From NCBI GenBank assembly GCA_017632755.1, contig JAGBQU010000181.1, forward strand, positions 1 to 5,028: a stretch of DNA of 5,028 bases, given 5' to 3'. The translations under genes were made by a program, and so were the position numbers. This DNA comes from Lachnospiraceae bacterium (GTDB taxonomy: Bacteria > Bacillota_A > Clostridia > Lachnospirales > Lachnospiraceae). Positions 1 to 5,028 of the stretch are shown here, one piece after another. Within the stretch, counting starts at the first letter, position 1, and every line of letters starts with the position of its first letter. Under the pieces are notes generated by a model. That model was given only the letters and a program-made list of their open reading frames with translations. It had not been told where the DNA came from and made no database searches.

Positions 1-1
1 C

Positions 2-457
2 AATAAGATCCTTGTACTGATGGGATTTGAACCCGCAAATCTGATGTATACAAATGTAGCAGTCATGCTGGGACTGGTCAGCGATATGCTTCCCTTTATG
101 GTGATCCCGATCCACACCTCGATCCGAAAGATCGACCGCTCGCTCATTGAGGCCTCCCATGACCTTGGTGCAAGCAATTTCCAGACCTTCTGGAAGGTCA
201 TCTTTAAGATGTCTATTCCCGGCGTTATCAACGGCGTTATGATGACATTTTTGCTCTCCATATCGACATTTGTCATTCCAAAGCTCCTTGGAGGAGGGCA
301 GTTTATGCTGATCGGCAACCTGATCGAGACGCAGTTTATCTCAGTCGGCAACTGGAACTTCGGAAGCGCGATCTCCATTCTGCTCACAATCGTTATATTG
401 ATCGGAATTTCACTGATGAAGCGCTTTGATAAGGATGAAAAGGAGGATAACGGATGA
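2..457 (+). CDS. potB: Polyamine ABC transporter permease, PotB type (5'-truncated by window edge)
   Basis: This is the C-terminal 151 residues of an inner-membrane permease of the spermidine/putrescine importer. The reading frame is open from base 2, so the gene starts upstream; the ATG at base 20 is internal. PotB proteins are usually about 270-285 residues, so roughly the first half is missing. Visible parts, counted from the first in-window codon, are a membrane segment at about 16-38, the permease EAA loop at about 50-74 (EASHDLGA, then SIPG) that docks on the ATPase, and further membrane segments at about 74-95 and 118-138. A charged cytoplasmic tail (KRFDKDEKEDNG) follows. The stop overlaps the start of the next gene by ATGA, which indicates translational coupling in one operon. 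The neighbouring PotC/PotD fusion supports polyamine over other substrates. PotB and PotC are paralogues; the B assignment rests on gene order. Confidence is high for the permease family and good for the substrate class. Confidence 0.88.
   Translation, partial: NKILVLMGFEPANLMYTNVAVMLGLVSDMLPFMVIPIHTSIRKIDRSLIEASHDLGASNFQTFWKVIFKMSIPGVINGVMMTFLLSISTFVIPKLLGGGQFMLIGNLIETQFISVGNWNFGSAISILLTIVILIGISLMKRFDKDEKEDNG
441..446 (+). promoter_or_regulatory. Ribosome binding site of the potCD fusion gene
   Basis: AGGAGG lies seven bases before the ATG at 454 and inside the last codons of potB. It fixes the start of the fusion gene and, with the ATGA overlap, implies coupled translation of the two permease subunits. 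Confidence 0.85.
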
Positions 458-2277
458 GAACGAAAAAAAGCCGGATCGCCTCCGCAATCTATATAGGCGT
501 ATGTTTCCTGTTTTTCTACCTGCCAATCGCGGTGACGATGTTTTATTCCTTTAATAAATCCAAGTCACTGACGAATTTTACAGGCTTTTCCCTGACATGG
601 TACGCACGCCTGATCGAGGACGGCTCCATCATGAAGGCCGTTTATGTGTCGGTCACCATTGCCTTTTTTGCGACCATTATCTCAACGATCCTGGGAACGA
701 TCACAGCCATAGGACTTTCCAGATGCCGTAAGGTTTTAAGAGAAGCGATCCTGAATGTAAATAATCTTCCGATCATGAATCCGGATATTGTAACGGCGAT
801 CGGTCTGATGATCCTCTTTTCCTCCGTTGTGTTTACAAAAGGATATCTGACCATGCTGCTGAGCCATATCGCCTTTTGTACGCCCTATGTCATCACGAGT
901 GTGTATCCGAAGGTGCGAGGGCTCGACCCCAATGTGGCGGAGGCCGCGCTTGACCTTGGAGCGACCCCGTTTCAGGCACTGACCAAGGTGCTGATCCCGA
1001 TGCTGAGGGACGGGATTTTTGCAGGTATGCTGCTGGCGTTTACCATGTCGTTTGACGATTTCGTGATCTCTTATTTTGTGACGGGAAACGGTGTGCAGAA
1101 CATCTCTATCATCGTGTATAATATGACCAAGCGTACCAATCCCACGATCAACGCGCTCTCGACGATCGTGATCCTTGTGATCGTTTTGATCCTTGTGCTT
1201 GTCAATGTAACACCTGCCGTTGTCAAACGATCGATGCGCTACGTGGTGGGAGTTCTTGTTGCTGCGATCATCGGCGTCTCCGTCTTTACCGGAATACAGG
1301 GTGCACAGCGATCGCTCCGTGTATACAATGCGGGAGAGTATATCGATCCGGAGCTATTGGAAAAATTTGAGGAGAAATATGATTGTAAAGTGGTCTATGA
1401 GACCTTCGACTCCAATGAGAGCATGTACACAAAGGTCAAGAGCGGGGCGGAATTTGACATCCTGATCCCCTCAGACTACATGATAGAGAGACTGATAGGC
1501 GAAAAACTCCTGCAGCCGATCGACTGGTCGCAGATTTCCAATGCGGATGGGCTCGATCCGGAGATTATGGGGTTTGCCTACGATCCGGACAACACATACT
1601 CCGCGCCGTATTTTGTAGGTACGGTAGGTATTCTATATGATAAAACGGTTGTGGATGAGGCCGATCTGGCTCAGGGATGGGAGCTTCTTCGCAATGAGAA
1701 GTACAAGGGAAACATCTACATGTATGATTCGGAGAGGGATTCCTTTATGGTCGCACTCAAAGCGCTCGGCTACTCCATGAACACGGAGAACACGGAGGAG
1801 ATCGATGCTGCGTACGAGTGGCTTTTGTCACAACGCGATACGATGGATTTCGTGTACGCGGGCGATGATGTGATCGATAATATGATCTCGGGAAACAAGG
1901 CACTTGCTGTTGTCTATTCGGGGGATGCCGCCTATATCATGTCCGAGAACGAGAACATGGGCTATCTGGAACCGGCGCAGGGTACAAATGAATGGTGCGA
2001 TGCCATGGTGGTCACGGATGCATGTCTCGATACGAAGCTGGCACATGAGTTTATCAATTATATACTCTCGGATGAGGTGGCATATGCAAACTCTGCCTAT
2101 GTCGGCTATACCTCGCCGATCAAGACTGTGGCAGAAGAACTTGCCGGGACGGATTATGAGGGGATAAACTCCTACGCACCGGATTTCGGATATGAGAAGA
2201 ATGAGGTATTCCGCTACCAACAGACCGGTATCAAGCAATATTTTGCCGATCTGTGGACCAAGGTCAAAGCGTACTAG
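454..2277 (+). CDS. potCD: Fused polyamine ABC transporter permease and substrate-binding protein (PotC-PotD)
   Basis: One 607-residue polypeptide combines two components of the spermidine/putrescine importer that are separate in E. coli. Residues 1-255 are a PotC-type permease with six probable membrane helices (about 9-31, 63-87, 111-127, 131-152, 187-209, 235-254). Its EAA loop is at about 163-185 (EAALDLGA, then IP), and it has the PotC-like FDDFVIS at 200-206. Residues 262-280 form a seventh hydrophobic helix that would carry the chain outward and replace a signal peptide or lipoprotein anchor; no lipobox cysteine is present. Residues 288-607 are PotD-like (YNAGEYIDPELL at 291-302, SNESMY at 320-325, PSDY at 339-342, YSGDAAY at 488-494, EWCD at 513-516, VGYTSP at 550-555). 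W514, D516 and Y552 match ligand-site positions of E. coli PotD as I recall them, but the usual N-terminal Trp is Ala293. There is no frameshift and the linker is continuous, so the fusion appears genuine. The start is set by AGGAGG and overlap with potB. Confidence 0.93.
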   Translation: MRTKKSRIASAIYIGVCFLFFYLPIAVTMFYSFNKSKSLTNFTGFSLTWYARLIEDGSIMKAVYVSVTIAFFATIISTILGTITAIGLSRCRKVLREAILNVNNLPIMNPDIVTAIGLMILFSSVVFTKGYLTMLLSHIAFCTPYVITSVYPKVRGLDPNVAEAALDLGATPFQALTKVLIPMLRDGIFAGMLLAFTMSFDDFVISYFVTGNGVQNISIIVYNMTKRTNPTINALSTIVILVIVLILVLVNVTPAVVKRSMRYVVGVLVAAIIGVSVFTGIQGAQRSLRVYNAGEYIDPELLEKFEEKYDCKVVYETFDSNESMYTKVKSGAEFDILIPSDYMIERLIGEKLLQPIDWSQISNADGLDPEIMGFAYDPDNTYSAPYFVGTVGILYDKTVVDEADLAQGWELLRNEKYKGNIYMYDSERDSFMVALKALGYSMNTENTEEIDAAYEWLLSQRDTMDFVYAGDDVIDNMISGNKALAVVYSGDAAYIMSENENMGYLEPAQGTNEWCDAMVVTDACLDTKLAHEFINYILSDEVAYANSAYVGYTSPIKTVAEELAGTDYEGINSYAPDFGYEKNEVFRYQQTGIKQYFADLWTKVKAY

Positions 2278-2291
2278 GATTTGACAAATCC
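2277..2291. promoter_or_regulatory. 15-bp perfect palindrome over the metK -35 box (possible operator)
   Basis: GGATTTG-A-CAAATCC has two perfect seven-base arms around one base. It begins on the last base of the potCD stop codon and covers the predicted -35 hexamer TTGACA at 2281-2286. The position suits a repressor site acting on metK, but no regulator is identified from sequence. As RNA it could form only a short five-bp hairpin without a U-tract, so a terminator for potCD is unlikely. Confidence 0.4.
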
Positions 2292-2309
2292 ATCTGTATT
2301 TGGTAGCAT
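2281..2309 (+). promoter_or_regulatory. Probable sigma-A promoter of metK
   Basis: A perfect -35 TTGACA at 2281-2286 and a -10-like TAGCAT at 2304-2309 are separated by 17 bases. Transcription would begin near 2316 and give a leader of about 90 nt. The -10 matches consensus at four of six positions. The box starts three bases after the potCD stop, and no terminator is seen before it, so readthrough from potCD may add to expression. Confidence 0.6.
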
Positions 2310-2391
2310 ATCTATCATGCCGGAGTGAAACAAATACCCGGAAAATAGTGAGAAAATGAGAATGAATGAACCCAAGCATCTTATTTGTAAG

Positions 2392-2397
2392 AAAGGA
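2392..2397 (+). promoter_or_regulatory. Ribosome binding site that decides the metK start
   Basis: AAAGGA lies seven bases before the ATG at 2405. An in-frame ATG at 2366 would add 13 residues ([13 protein letters not shown]) that MetK proteins lack, and it has no comparable site upstream. A small hairpin, TCTTA-TTTG-TAAGA at 2379-2392, ends just at this site. Confidence 0.8.
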
Positions 2398-2404
2398 TAA
2401 TAAA

Positions 2405-3583
2405 ATGGGAAGATTATTTACTTCAGAATCTGTAACAGAAGGACATCCGGATAAGGTCGCAGATCAGATCTCCGATGCGATCCTTGATGCGTTGATCGAG
2501 CAGGATCCGTATTCCAGGGTTGCTGCAGAGACAACTGTTGCGACAGGATTAGCACTTGTGGTCGGAGAGATCACCACCAATGCTTATGTGGATATTGCAA
2601 AGGTGGCAAGAGATACCATTCGTGAGATCGGTTATACCAACAATCAGGACGGCTTTAACGCAGAGTCGATCGCGGTTCTGACATCCATCGATGAGCAGTC
2701 TGCAGACATCGCAATGGGCGTTGATAAGGCATACGAATCAAAACAGGAAGGGGAAACGCAGGATTTCGGAACAGGAGCGGGAGACCAGGGGATCATCTTT
2801 GGTTATGCCACAGACGAGACACCGGAGTATCTGCCGCCGGCCATTTCCTTTGCTCACCGTCTTACCAGACAGCTGACCAAGGTGCGCAAGGATGGAACGC
2901 TTCCCTATTTAAGGCCCGACGGAAAAAGTCAGGTTACCGTAGAATTTGATGAGGACGGACAAGTAGCGAGGATCCACACGATCGTCATCTCTACACAGCA
3001 TGCTGCGGATGTGACCCTTGAGACGATCCGAAAAGATATCATCGAATATGTGATAAAACCCGTGATCCCGGAGAAGCTTCTCGATGCGGACACCATCTAC
3101 TATGTCAATCCGACCGGACGATTTGTTATCGGCGGACCGCAGGGAGATGCGGGTCTTACCGGAAGAAAGATCATCGTAGATACCTATGGCGGAACAGGAC
3201 GTCACGGCGGCGGCGCTTTCTCGGGCAAAGATCCGACAAAGGTAGACCGCTCTGCAGCATACGCAGCCAGATGGGTTGCCAAGAACCTCGTCGCTGCAGG
3301 GGTTGCAAAGAAACTGGAAGTTGTGCTTGCCTATGCGATCGGCGTGGCAAAACCGGTTTCAATCGCTGTCGATACCTTCGGAACAGCAAACGTACCCGAG
3401 GAGAAGATCGTTGAGGTGATCGGCAAGGTGTTTGACCTTCGTCCGGCAGCCATCATAGACGCATTGGATCTGCGTCGCCCTATCTACAAGCAGACCGCTG
3501 CATATGGTCACTTTGGAAGAACAGATGTGGATCTGCCCTGGGAGCACCTTGATAAGGTGGATCAGATCAAGGCGGCATTATAG
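2405..3583 (+). CDS. metK: S-adenosylmethionine synthetase (methionine adenosyltransferase)
   Basis: This cytoplasmic enzyme makes S-adenosylmethionine from methionine and ATP, releasing phosphate and diphosphate, and so supplies the main methyl donor and the precursor of the aminopropyl donor in polyamine synthesis. The 392-residue product has normal family length (about 380-400) and is intact. Signature motifs are in order: GHPDK at 13-17 (His14 and Asp16 by family knowledge), Glu42, GAGDQG at 124-129, [13 protein letters not shown] at 243-255, and the phosphate-binding loop [17 protein letters not shown] at 267-283. The start at 2405 is chosen for its ribosome binding site and because [17 protein letters not shown] is the expected N terminus. 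It lies 127 bases after potCD with its own likely promoter and is followed by a hairpin, so it is probably mainly a single-gene transcript. No SAM-I, SAM-II or SMK riboswitch core is recognisable in the leader. Confidence 0.98.
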   Translation: MGRLFTSESVTEGHPDKVADQISDAILDALIEQDPYSRVAAETTVATGLALVVGEITTNAYVDIAKVARDTIREIGYTNNQDGFNAESIAVLTSIDEQSADIAMGVDKAYESKQEGETQDFGTGAGDQGIIFGYATDETPEYLPPAISFAHRLTRQLTKVRKDGTLPYLRPDGKSQVTVEFDEDGQVARIHTIVISTQHAADVTLETIRKDIIEYVIKPVIPEKLLDADTIYYVNPTGRFVIGGPQGDAGLTGRKIIVDTYGGTGRHGGGAFSGKDPTKVDRSAAYAARWVAKNLVAAGVAKKLEVVLAYAIGVAKPVSIAVDTFGTANVPEEKIVEVIGKVFDLRPAAIIDALDLRRPIYKQTAAYGHFGRTDVDLPWEHLDKVDQIKAAL

Positions 3584-3602
3584 TGCACAGAGTATAAACG
3601 AT

Positions 3603-3632
3603 AAATCCCTCTGATGAAGATCGGAGGGATTT
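3603..3632 (+). terminator. Hairpin terminator after metK
   Basis: Bases 3603-3615 pair with 3620-3632 around a GAAG tetraloop. This is a 13-bp stem with one G-T wobble (AAATCCCTC opposite GAGGGATTT in the outer part), starting 20 bases after the metK stop. The A-rich start and T-rich end fit an intrinsic terminator, but the T-tract is short (ATTTCAT), so efficiency may be modest or the stem may instead protect the 3' end. The near symmetry allows some action on the other strand. Confidence 0.8.
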
Positions 3633-3658
3633 CATACCATAATTATGTATTAGACATT

Positions 3659-3730
3659 TGCGAAAGCTCAGATAACGACAATTTTCGATTGTGTCGGTTG
3701 TACAAATTCCACTGCAGGCACGCTTTCGCA
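3659..3730. repeat. 72-nt element bounded by a perfect 9-bp inverted repeat
   Basis: TGCGAAAGC at 3659-3667 is exactly complementary in reverse to GCTTTCGCA at 3722-3730. Inside lie a second possible stem (CGACA at 3676-3680 with TGTCG at 3692-3696), the palindrome TTGTACAA at 3698-3705, and CTGCAG at 3712-3717. If transcribed it could fold as a closed stem with an internal hairpin, 38 bases before the downstream gene. It matches no tRNA or riboswitch that I know. It could be a leader RNA, a protein-binding region or a small repeat element. Confidence 0.45.
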
Positions 3731-3756
3731 TTTACTTAATAACTACGTTTATATAT

Positions 3757-3763
3757 GAGGGAG
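3757..3763 (+). promoter_or_regulatory. Ribosome binding site that decides the decarboxylase start
   Basis: GAGGGAG ends five bases before the ATG at 3769. The open frame continues upstream to a possible GTG at 3691, but those 26 extra residues are unlike the family, which begins close to the nucleotide-binding GGAGFLGSH motif. The upstream stretch also runs through the inverted-repeat element. Confidence 0.8.
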
Positions 3764-3768
3764 AGCAC

Positions 3769-4713
3769 ATGAGAAAAAAAAGAGTACTGGTCACCGGCGG
3801 AGCCGGTTTTTTGGGATCCCATCTGTGTGAACGTCTGCTTGCCGAGGGTAATGACGTTATCTGTGTGGATAACCTGTTTACGGGAAGCAAGGACAATATC
3901 CGTCACCTTTTGACCAATCCCTATTTTGAATTTATAAGACACGACATCATACAGCCCATCTTTGTGGAGTGTGATCAGATCTACAATCTCGCATGCCCCG
4001 CAAGCCCGGTGCAGTATCAGAGAGATCCGATCTATACGACCAAGACCTCCATATACGGAGCCTTCAACACGCTTGGCCTTGCAAAGAGAACCGGTGCAAG
4101 GATCCTGCAATCCTCTACCTCAGAGGTATACGGCGATCCGGAGAACAGCCCGCAGGTCGAATCCTACCGCGGCAGTGTCAACACCATCGGCCCCCGTTCC
4201 TGCTATGACGAGGGAAAGCGCGTGGCAGAGACCTTGTTCTTTGACTATCACAGACAGCATAAGGTGGATATCAAGGTCATGCGCATCTTTAATACATACG
4301 GCCCACGCATGGACGTCGGAGACGGAAGAGTGGTCTCAAACTTTATCGTACAGGCTCTAAAAGGAGAAGACATCACCATCTACGGCGACGGCAGCCAGAC
4401 CAGAAGCTTTTGTTATGTCGATGACCTGATCGGCGGCATGATCGCGTTGATGAACAGCCCGGAGGACTTTACAGGTCCTGTAAACATCGGTAACCCGGGC
4501 GAGTTTACGATCAAGGAGCTGGCAGAGATCATTATCCGCAAGACAAACTCCAGATCAAAGATCGTCTATGAGCCTTTGCCCGTTGATGATCCACGGCAGC
4601 GCAGACCGGATATTACGCTTGCGAAAAAGGAACTTGGCTGGGAGCCCTATATTCAGTTAGAGGAGGGATTATCCTACACGATCCGCTACTTTGAAAAGGT
4701 GCTTGCCGACTAA
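3769..4713 (+). CDS. UDP-glucuronate decarboxylase (UDP-xylose synthase), SDR family
   Basis: This NAD-dependent extended short-chain dehydrogenase/reductase converts UDP-glucuronate to UDP-xylose and CO2, giving a sugar donor for surface polysaccharides or glycans. The 314-residue product has normal length for bacterial members. Visible features are the Rossmann GxxGxxG at 10-16 (GGAGFLGSH), Asp34 ending the second strand, YNLACPASP at 72-80, STSEVYGDP at 116-124, the catalytic YxxxK pair Tyr146/Lys150 (CYDEGK), [10 protein letters not shown] at 172-181, [16 protein letters not shown] at 205-220, and [12 protein letters not shown] at 271-282. The ACPASP segment and [10 protein letters not shown] fit the decarboxylase group better than UDP-glucose 4-epimerases or dTDP-glucose dehydratases. 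A terminator lies upstream and a promoter downstream, so it seems to stand alone rather than in a visible polysaccharide operon. I see no clear promoter in 3633-3768. The name uxs is often used for the family; no bacterial symbol is assigned here. Confidence 0.93.
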   Translation: MRKKRVLVTGGAGFLGSHLCERLLAEGNDVICVDNLFTGSKDNIRHLLTNPYFEFIRHDIIQPIFVECDQIYNLACPASPVQYQRDPIYTTKTSIYGAFNTLGLAKRTGARILQSSTSEVYGDPENSPQVESYRGSVNTIGPRSCYDEGKRVAETLFFDYHRQHKVDIKVMRIFNTYGPRMDVGDGRVVSNFIVQALKGEDITIYGDGSQTRSFCYVDDLIGGMIALMNSPEDFTGPVNIGNPGEFTIKELAEIIIRKTNSRSKIVYEPLPVDDPRQRRPDITLAKKELGWEPYIQLEEGLSYTIRYFEKVLAD

Positions 4714-4729
4714 TACATGAACCATTCTT

Positions 4730-4765
4730 TGTCAACTTTTTTGACACGAAAACCGATTTTTGTCA
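4730..4765. repeat. Overlapping TGTCA inverted and direct repeats after the decarboxylase gene
   Basis: TTGACA at 4741-4746 can pair with TGTCAA at 4730-4735 (six bp, CTTTT loop). Its TGACA part can instead pair with TGTCA at 4761-4765, extended by an AAAA/TTTT stem with a two-base bulge and a CCGA loop. The two folds exclude each other. TTTGTCA also occurs twice in direct orientation, at 4728-4734 and 4759-4765. The region could serve as a weak, AT-rich terminator for the decarboxylase gene, or as protein-binding sites just upstream of the next promoter. It has no GC-rich stem with a following T-run, so the terminator reading is weak. Confidence 0.35.
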
Positions 4766-4766
4766 T

Positions 4767-4795
4767 TTGCATACACGCAATGGTTGTGCTATAAT
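4767..4795 (+). promoter_or_regulatory. Extended -10 sigma-A promoter
   Basis: The -10 is a perfect TATAAT at 4790-4795 preceded by the extended-element TG at 4787-4788. A weaker -35, TTGCAT, is at 4767-4772 with 17-base spacing. Transcription should begin at about 4801-4803. An imperfect inverted repeat (CATTTGC and GCAATG, 4764-4782) overlaps the -35 and may be an operator. This is the best promoter in the window and implies that the short ORF at 4881 is transcribed. Confidence 0.8.
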
Positions 4796-4800
4796 TACAA

Positions 4801-4866
4801 CCGATATTGTGAAAAAAACCACTTGTTTATTAAAATATTGCACCTATAGAAAGCAAGAAATATCGG
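4801..4866 (+). promoter_or_regulatory. Structured 5' leader (candidate cis-regulatory RNA)
   Basis: CCGATATT at 4801-4808, at the predicted transcription start, is perfectly complementary to AATATCGG at 4859-4866, which ends just before the ribosome binding site. Nested inside, CTTGTTT at 4822-4828 can pair with AAAGCAAG bases 4851-4857 (seven bp with one wobble). This leaves an A-rich 13-nt internal loop on the 5' side and a single base on the 3' side. No known riboswitch consensus is recognised. The geometry suits control of translation start, but folding is inferred by eye. Confidence 0.4.
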
Positions 4867-4869
4867 AGA

Positions 4870-4875
4870 GAAGGA
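4870..4875 (+). promoter_or_regulatory. Ribosome binding site of the short receiver-like ORF
   Basis: GAAGGA, within a purine-rich run at 4865-4875, lies five bases before the ATG at 4881 and directly after the 3' arm of the leader stem. It supports 4881 over any upstream TTG start in this frame, since those lie at or before the promoter. Confidence 0.7.
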
Positions 4876-4880
4876 TTCCC

Positions 4881-5024
4881 ATGCACAGAGTCCTGATAAA
4901 TGATAATCAGAATATATGGGTGGCGCAGGCAAAAGTGTTTGTTGCAGAAAAGTATGCAGACCGGATACAGGCCATCGTATATCACAATACGATGGCTCTT
5001 TTGACAGCTATATGGGAAAAGTAA
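4881..5024 (+). CDS. Short ORF resembling the start of a response-regulator receiver domain; function unknown
   Basis: The ORF encodes 47 residues, MHRVLINDNQ to TAIWEK, ending in TAA four bases before the window ends. I do not recognise it as a named family. Its pattern resembles the first beta-alpha-beta-alpha units of a receiver domain: a strand RVLINDN at 3-9 where receivers have an acidic VDD, a helix at about 11-26, a strand IQAIVYHN at 29-36, and a helix at 37-47 ending WEK, after which a receiver would continue with the strand carrying the phosphorylated Asp. A full domain needs about 120 residues. It is therefore a natural small protein, a gene broken by a premature stop or frameshift, or a false resemblance. 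A strong promoter, leader and ribosome binding site favour real expression. The frame at base 4982 remains open to the window end, but no obvious slippery site is seen. No transmembrane segment or signal peptide is apparent. Confidence 0.5.
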   Translation: MHRVLINDNQNIWVAQAKVFVAEKYADRIQAIVYHNTMALLTAIWEK

Positions 5025-5028
5025 GCAG

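Noticed and set aside
1828..2379. 183-codon open frame on the minus strand opposite the PotD domain
   Set aside because: It lies almost wholly antisense to a strongly supported coding region, has no recognisable domain or ribosome binding site, and its composition reflects the codon pattern of the plus-strand gene.
2366..2404. Upstream ATG giving MetK 13 extra residues
   Set aside because: No good ribosome binding site precedes it, the added residues are unlike MetK N termini, and AAAGGA is correctly placed for the ATG at 2405.
3638..3647. Ten-base palindrome CATAATTATG after the metK terminator
   Set aside because: Short AT-rich palindromes are common by chance and no adjacent promoter or second copy gives it meaning.
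3659..3733. Possible tRNA because of the 72-nt length and closing stem
   Set aside because: No D-loop GG, no canonical T-loop, no believable anticodon arm in position, and the closing stem is nine rather than seven base pairs.
3691..3768. Upstream GTG start for the decarboxylase
   Set aside because: The extra 26 residues lie within the inverted-repeat element and are unlike the family; GAGGGAG supports the ATG at 3769.
3736..4110. 124-codon minus-strand open frame over the start of the decarboxylase gene
   Set aside because: It is a shadow of the plus-strand gene with no recognisable motif or initiation signal.
4767..4880. TTG start extending the final short ORF to 85 codons
   Set aside because: This start coincides with the -35 box, upstream of the predicted transcription start; the ATG at 4881 has a clear ribosome binding site.
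1..5028. CRISPR array, insertion sequence, phage or toxin-antitoxin module
   Set aside because: No regularly spaced repeats, transposase, integrase or small paired toxin-antitoxin genes are visible; the large genes are housekeeping or transport genes with uniform codon style.

Overview
The window looks like a chromosomal segment of a low-to-mid GC Gram-positive Clostridia-type bacterium, probably a Lachnospiraceae relative. This rests on strong AGGAGG-type ribosome binding sites, a fused PotC-PotD transporter protein, and the style of the MetK and UDP-glucuronate decarboxylase sequences. It is an impression from protein and signal style, not a database assignment. All genes that I can support lie on the plus strand.

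Positions 1-2277 are the end of a polyamine (spermidine/putrescine) ABC importer operon. The C-terminal half of a PotB-type permease is followed, with an ATGA start/stop overlap, by one 607-residue protein. That protein fuses a PotC-type permease to a PotD-type substrate-binding domain through an extra membrane helix. The ATPase (PotA) and the start of potB would lie upstream of the window.

Positions 2278-3632 hold metK (S-adenosylmethionine synthetase). It has its own probable promoter directly after the potCD stop codon, with a 15-bp palindrome over the -35 box. It ends in a 13-bp GAAG-tetraloop hairpin. No SAM riboswitch is recognisable in its leader.

Positions 3633-4713 carry what seems to be a single-gene unit for a UDP-glucuronate decarboxylase (UDP-xylose synthase). 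It is preceded by a 72-nt element bounded by a perfect 9-bp inverted repeat.

Positions 4714-5028 contain repeated and inverted TGTCA motifs, then a strong extended -10 promoter and an apparently structured leader of about 80 nt. The leader ends at a good ribosome binding site for a 47-codon ORF. That ORF looks like the first part of a response-regulator receiver domain, cut off by a stop four bases before the window ends.

The core genes are ordinary metabolism and transport. Polyamine uptake and SAM supply are linked by pathway, because decarboxylated SAM is the aminopropyl donor for spermidine, but the separate metK promoter argues against strict co-transcription. The parts that deserve a second look are the fused transporter with altered ligand-site residues, the palindrome at the metK promoter, the 72-nt inverted-repeat element, and the structured leader with its truncated receiver-like ORF. 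I found no clearly new multi-gene system, CRISPR array, tRNA, rRNA or insertion sequence.
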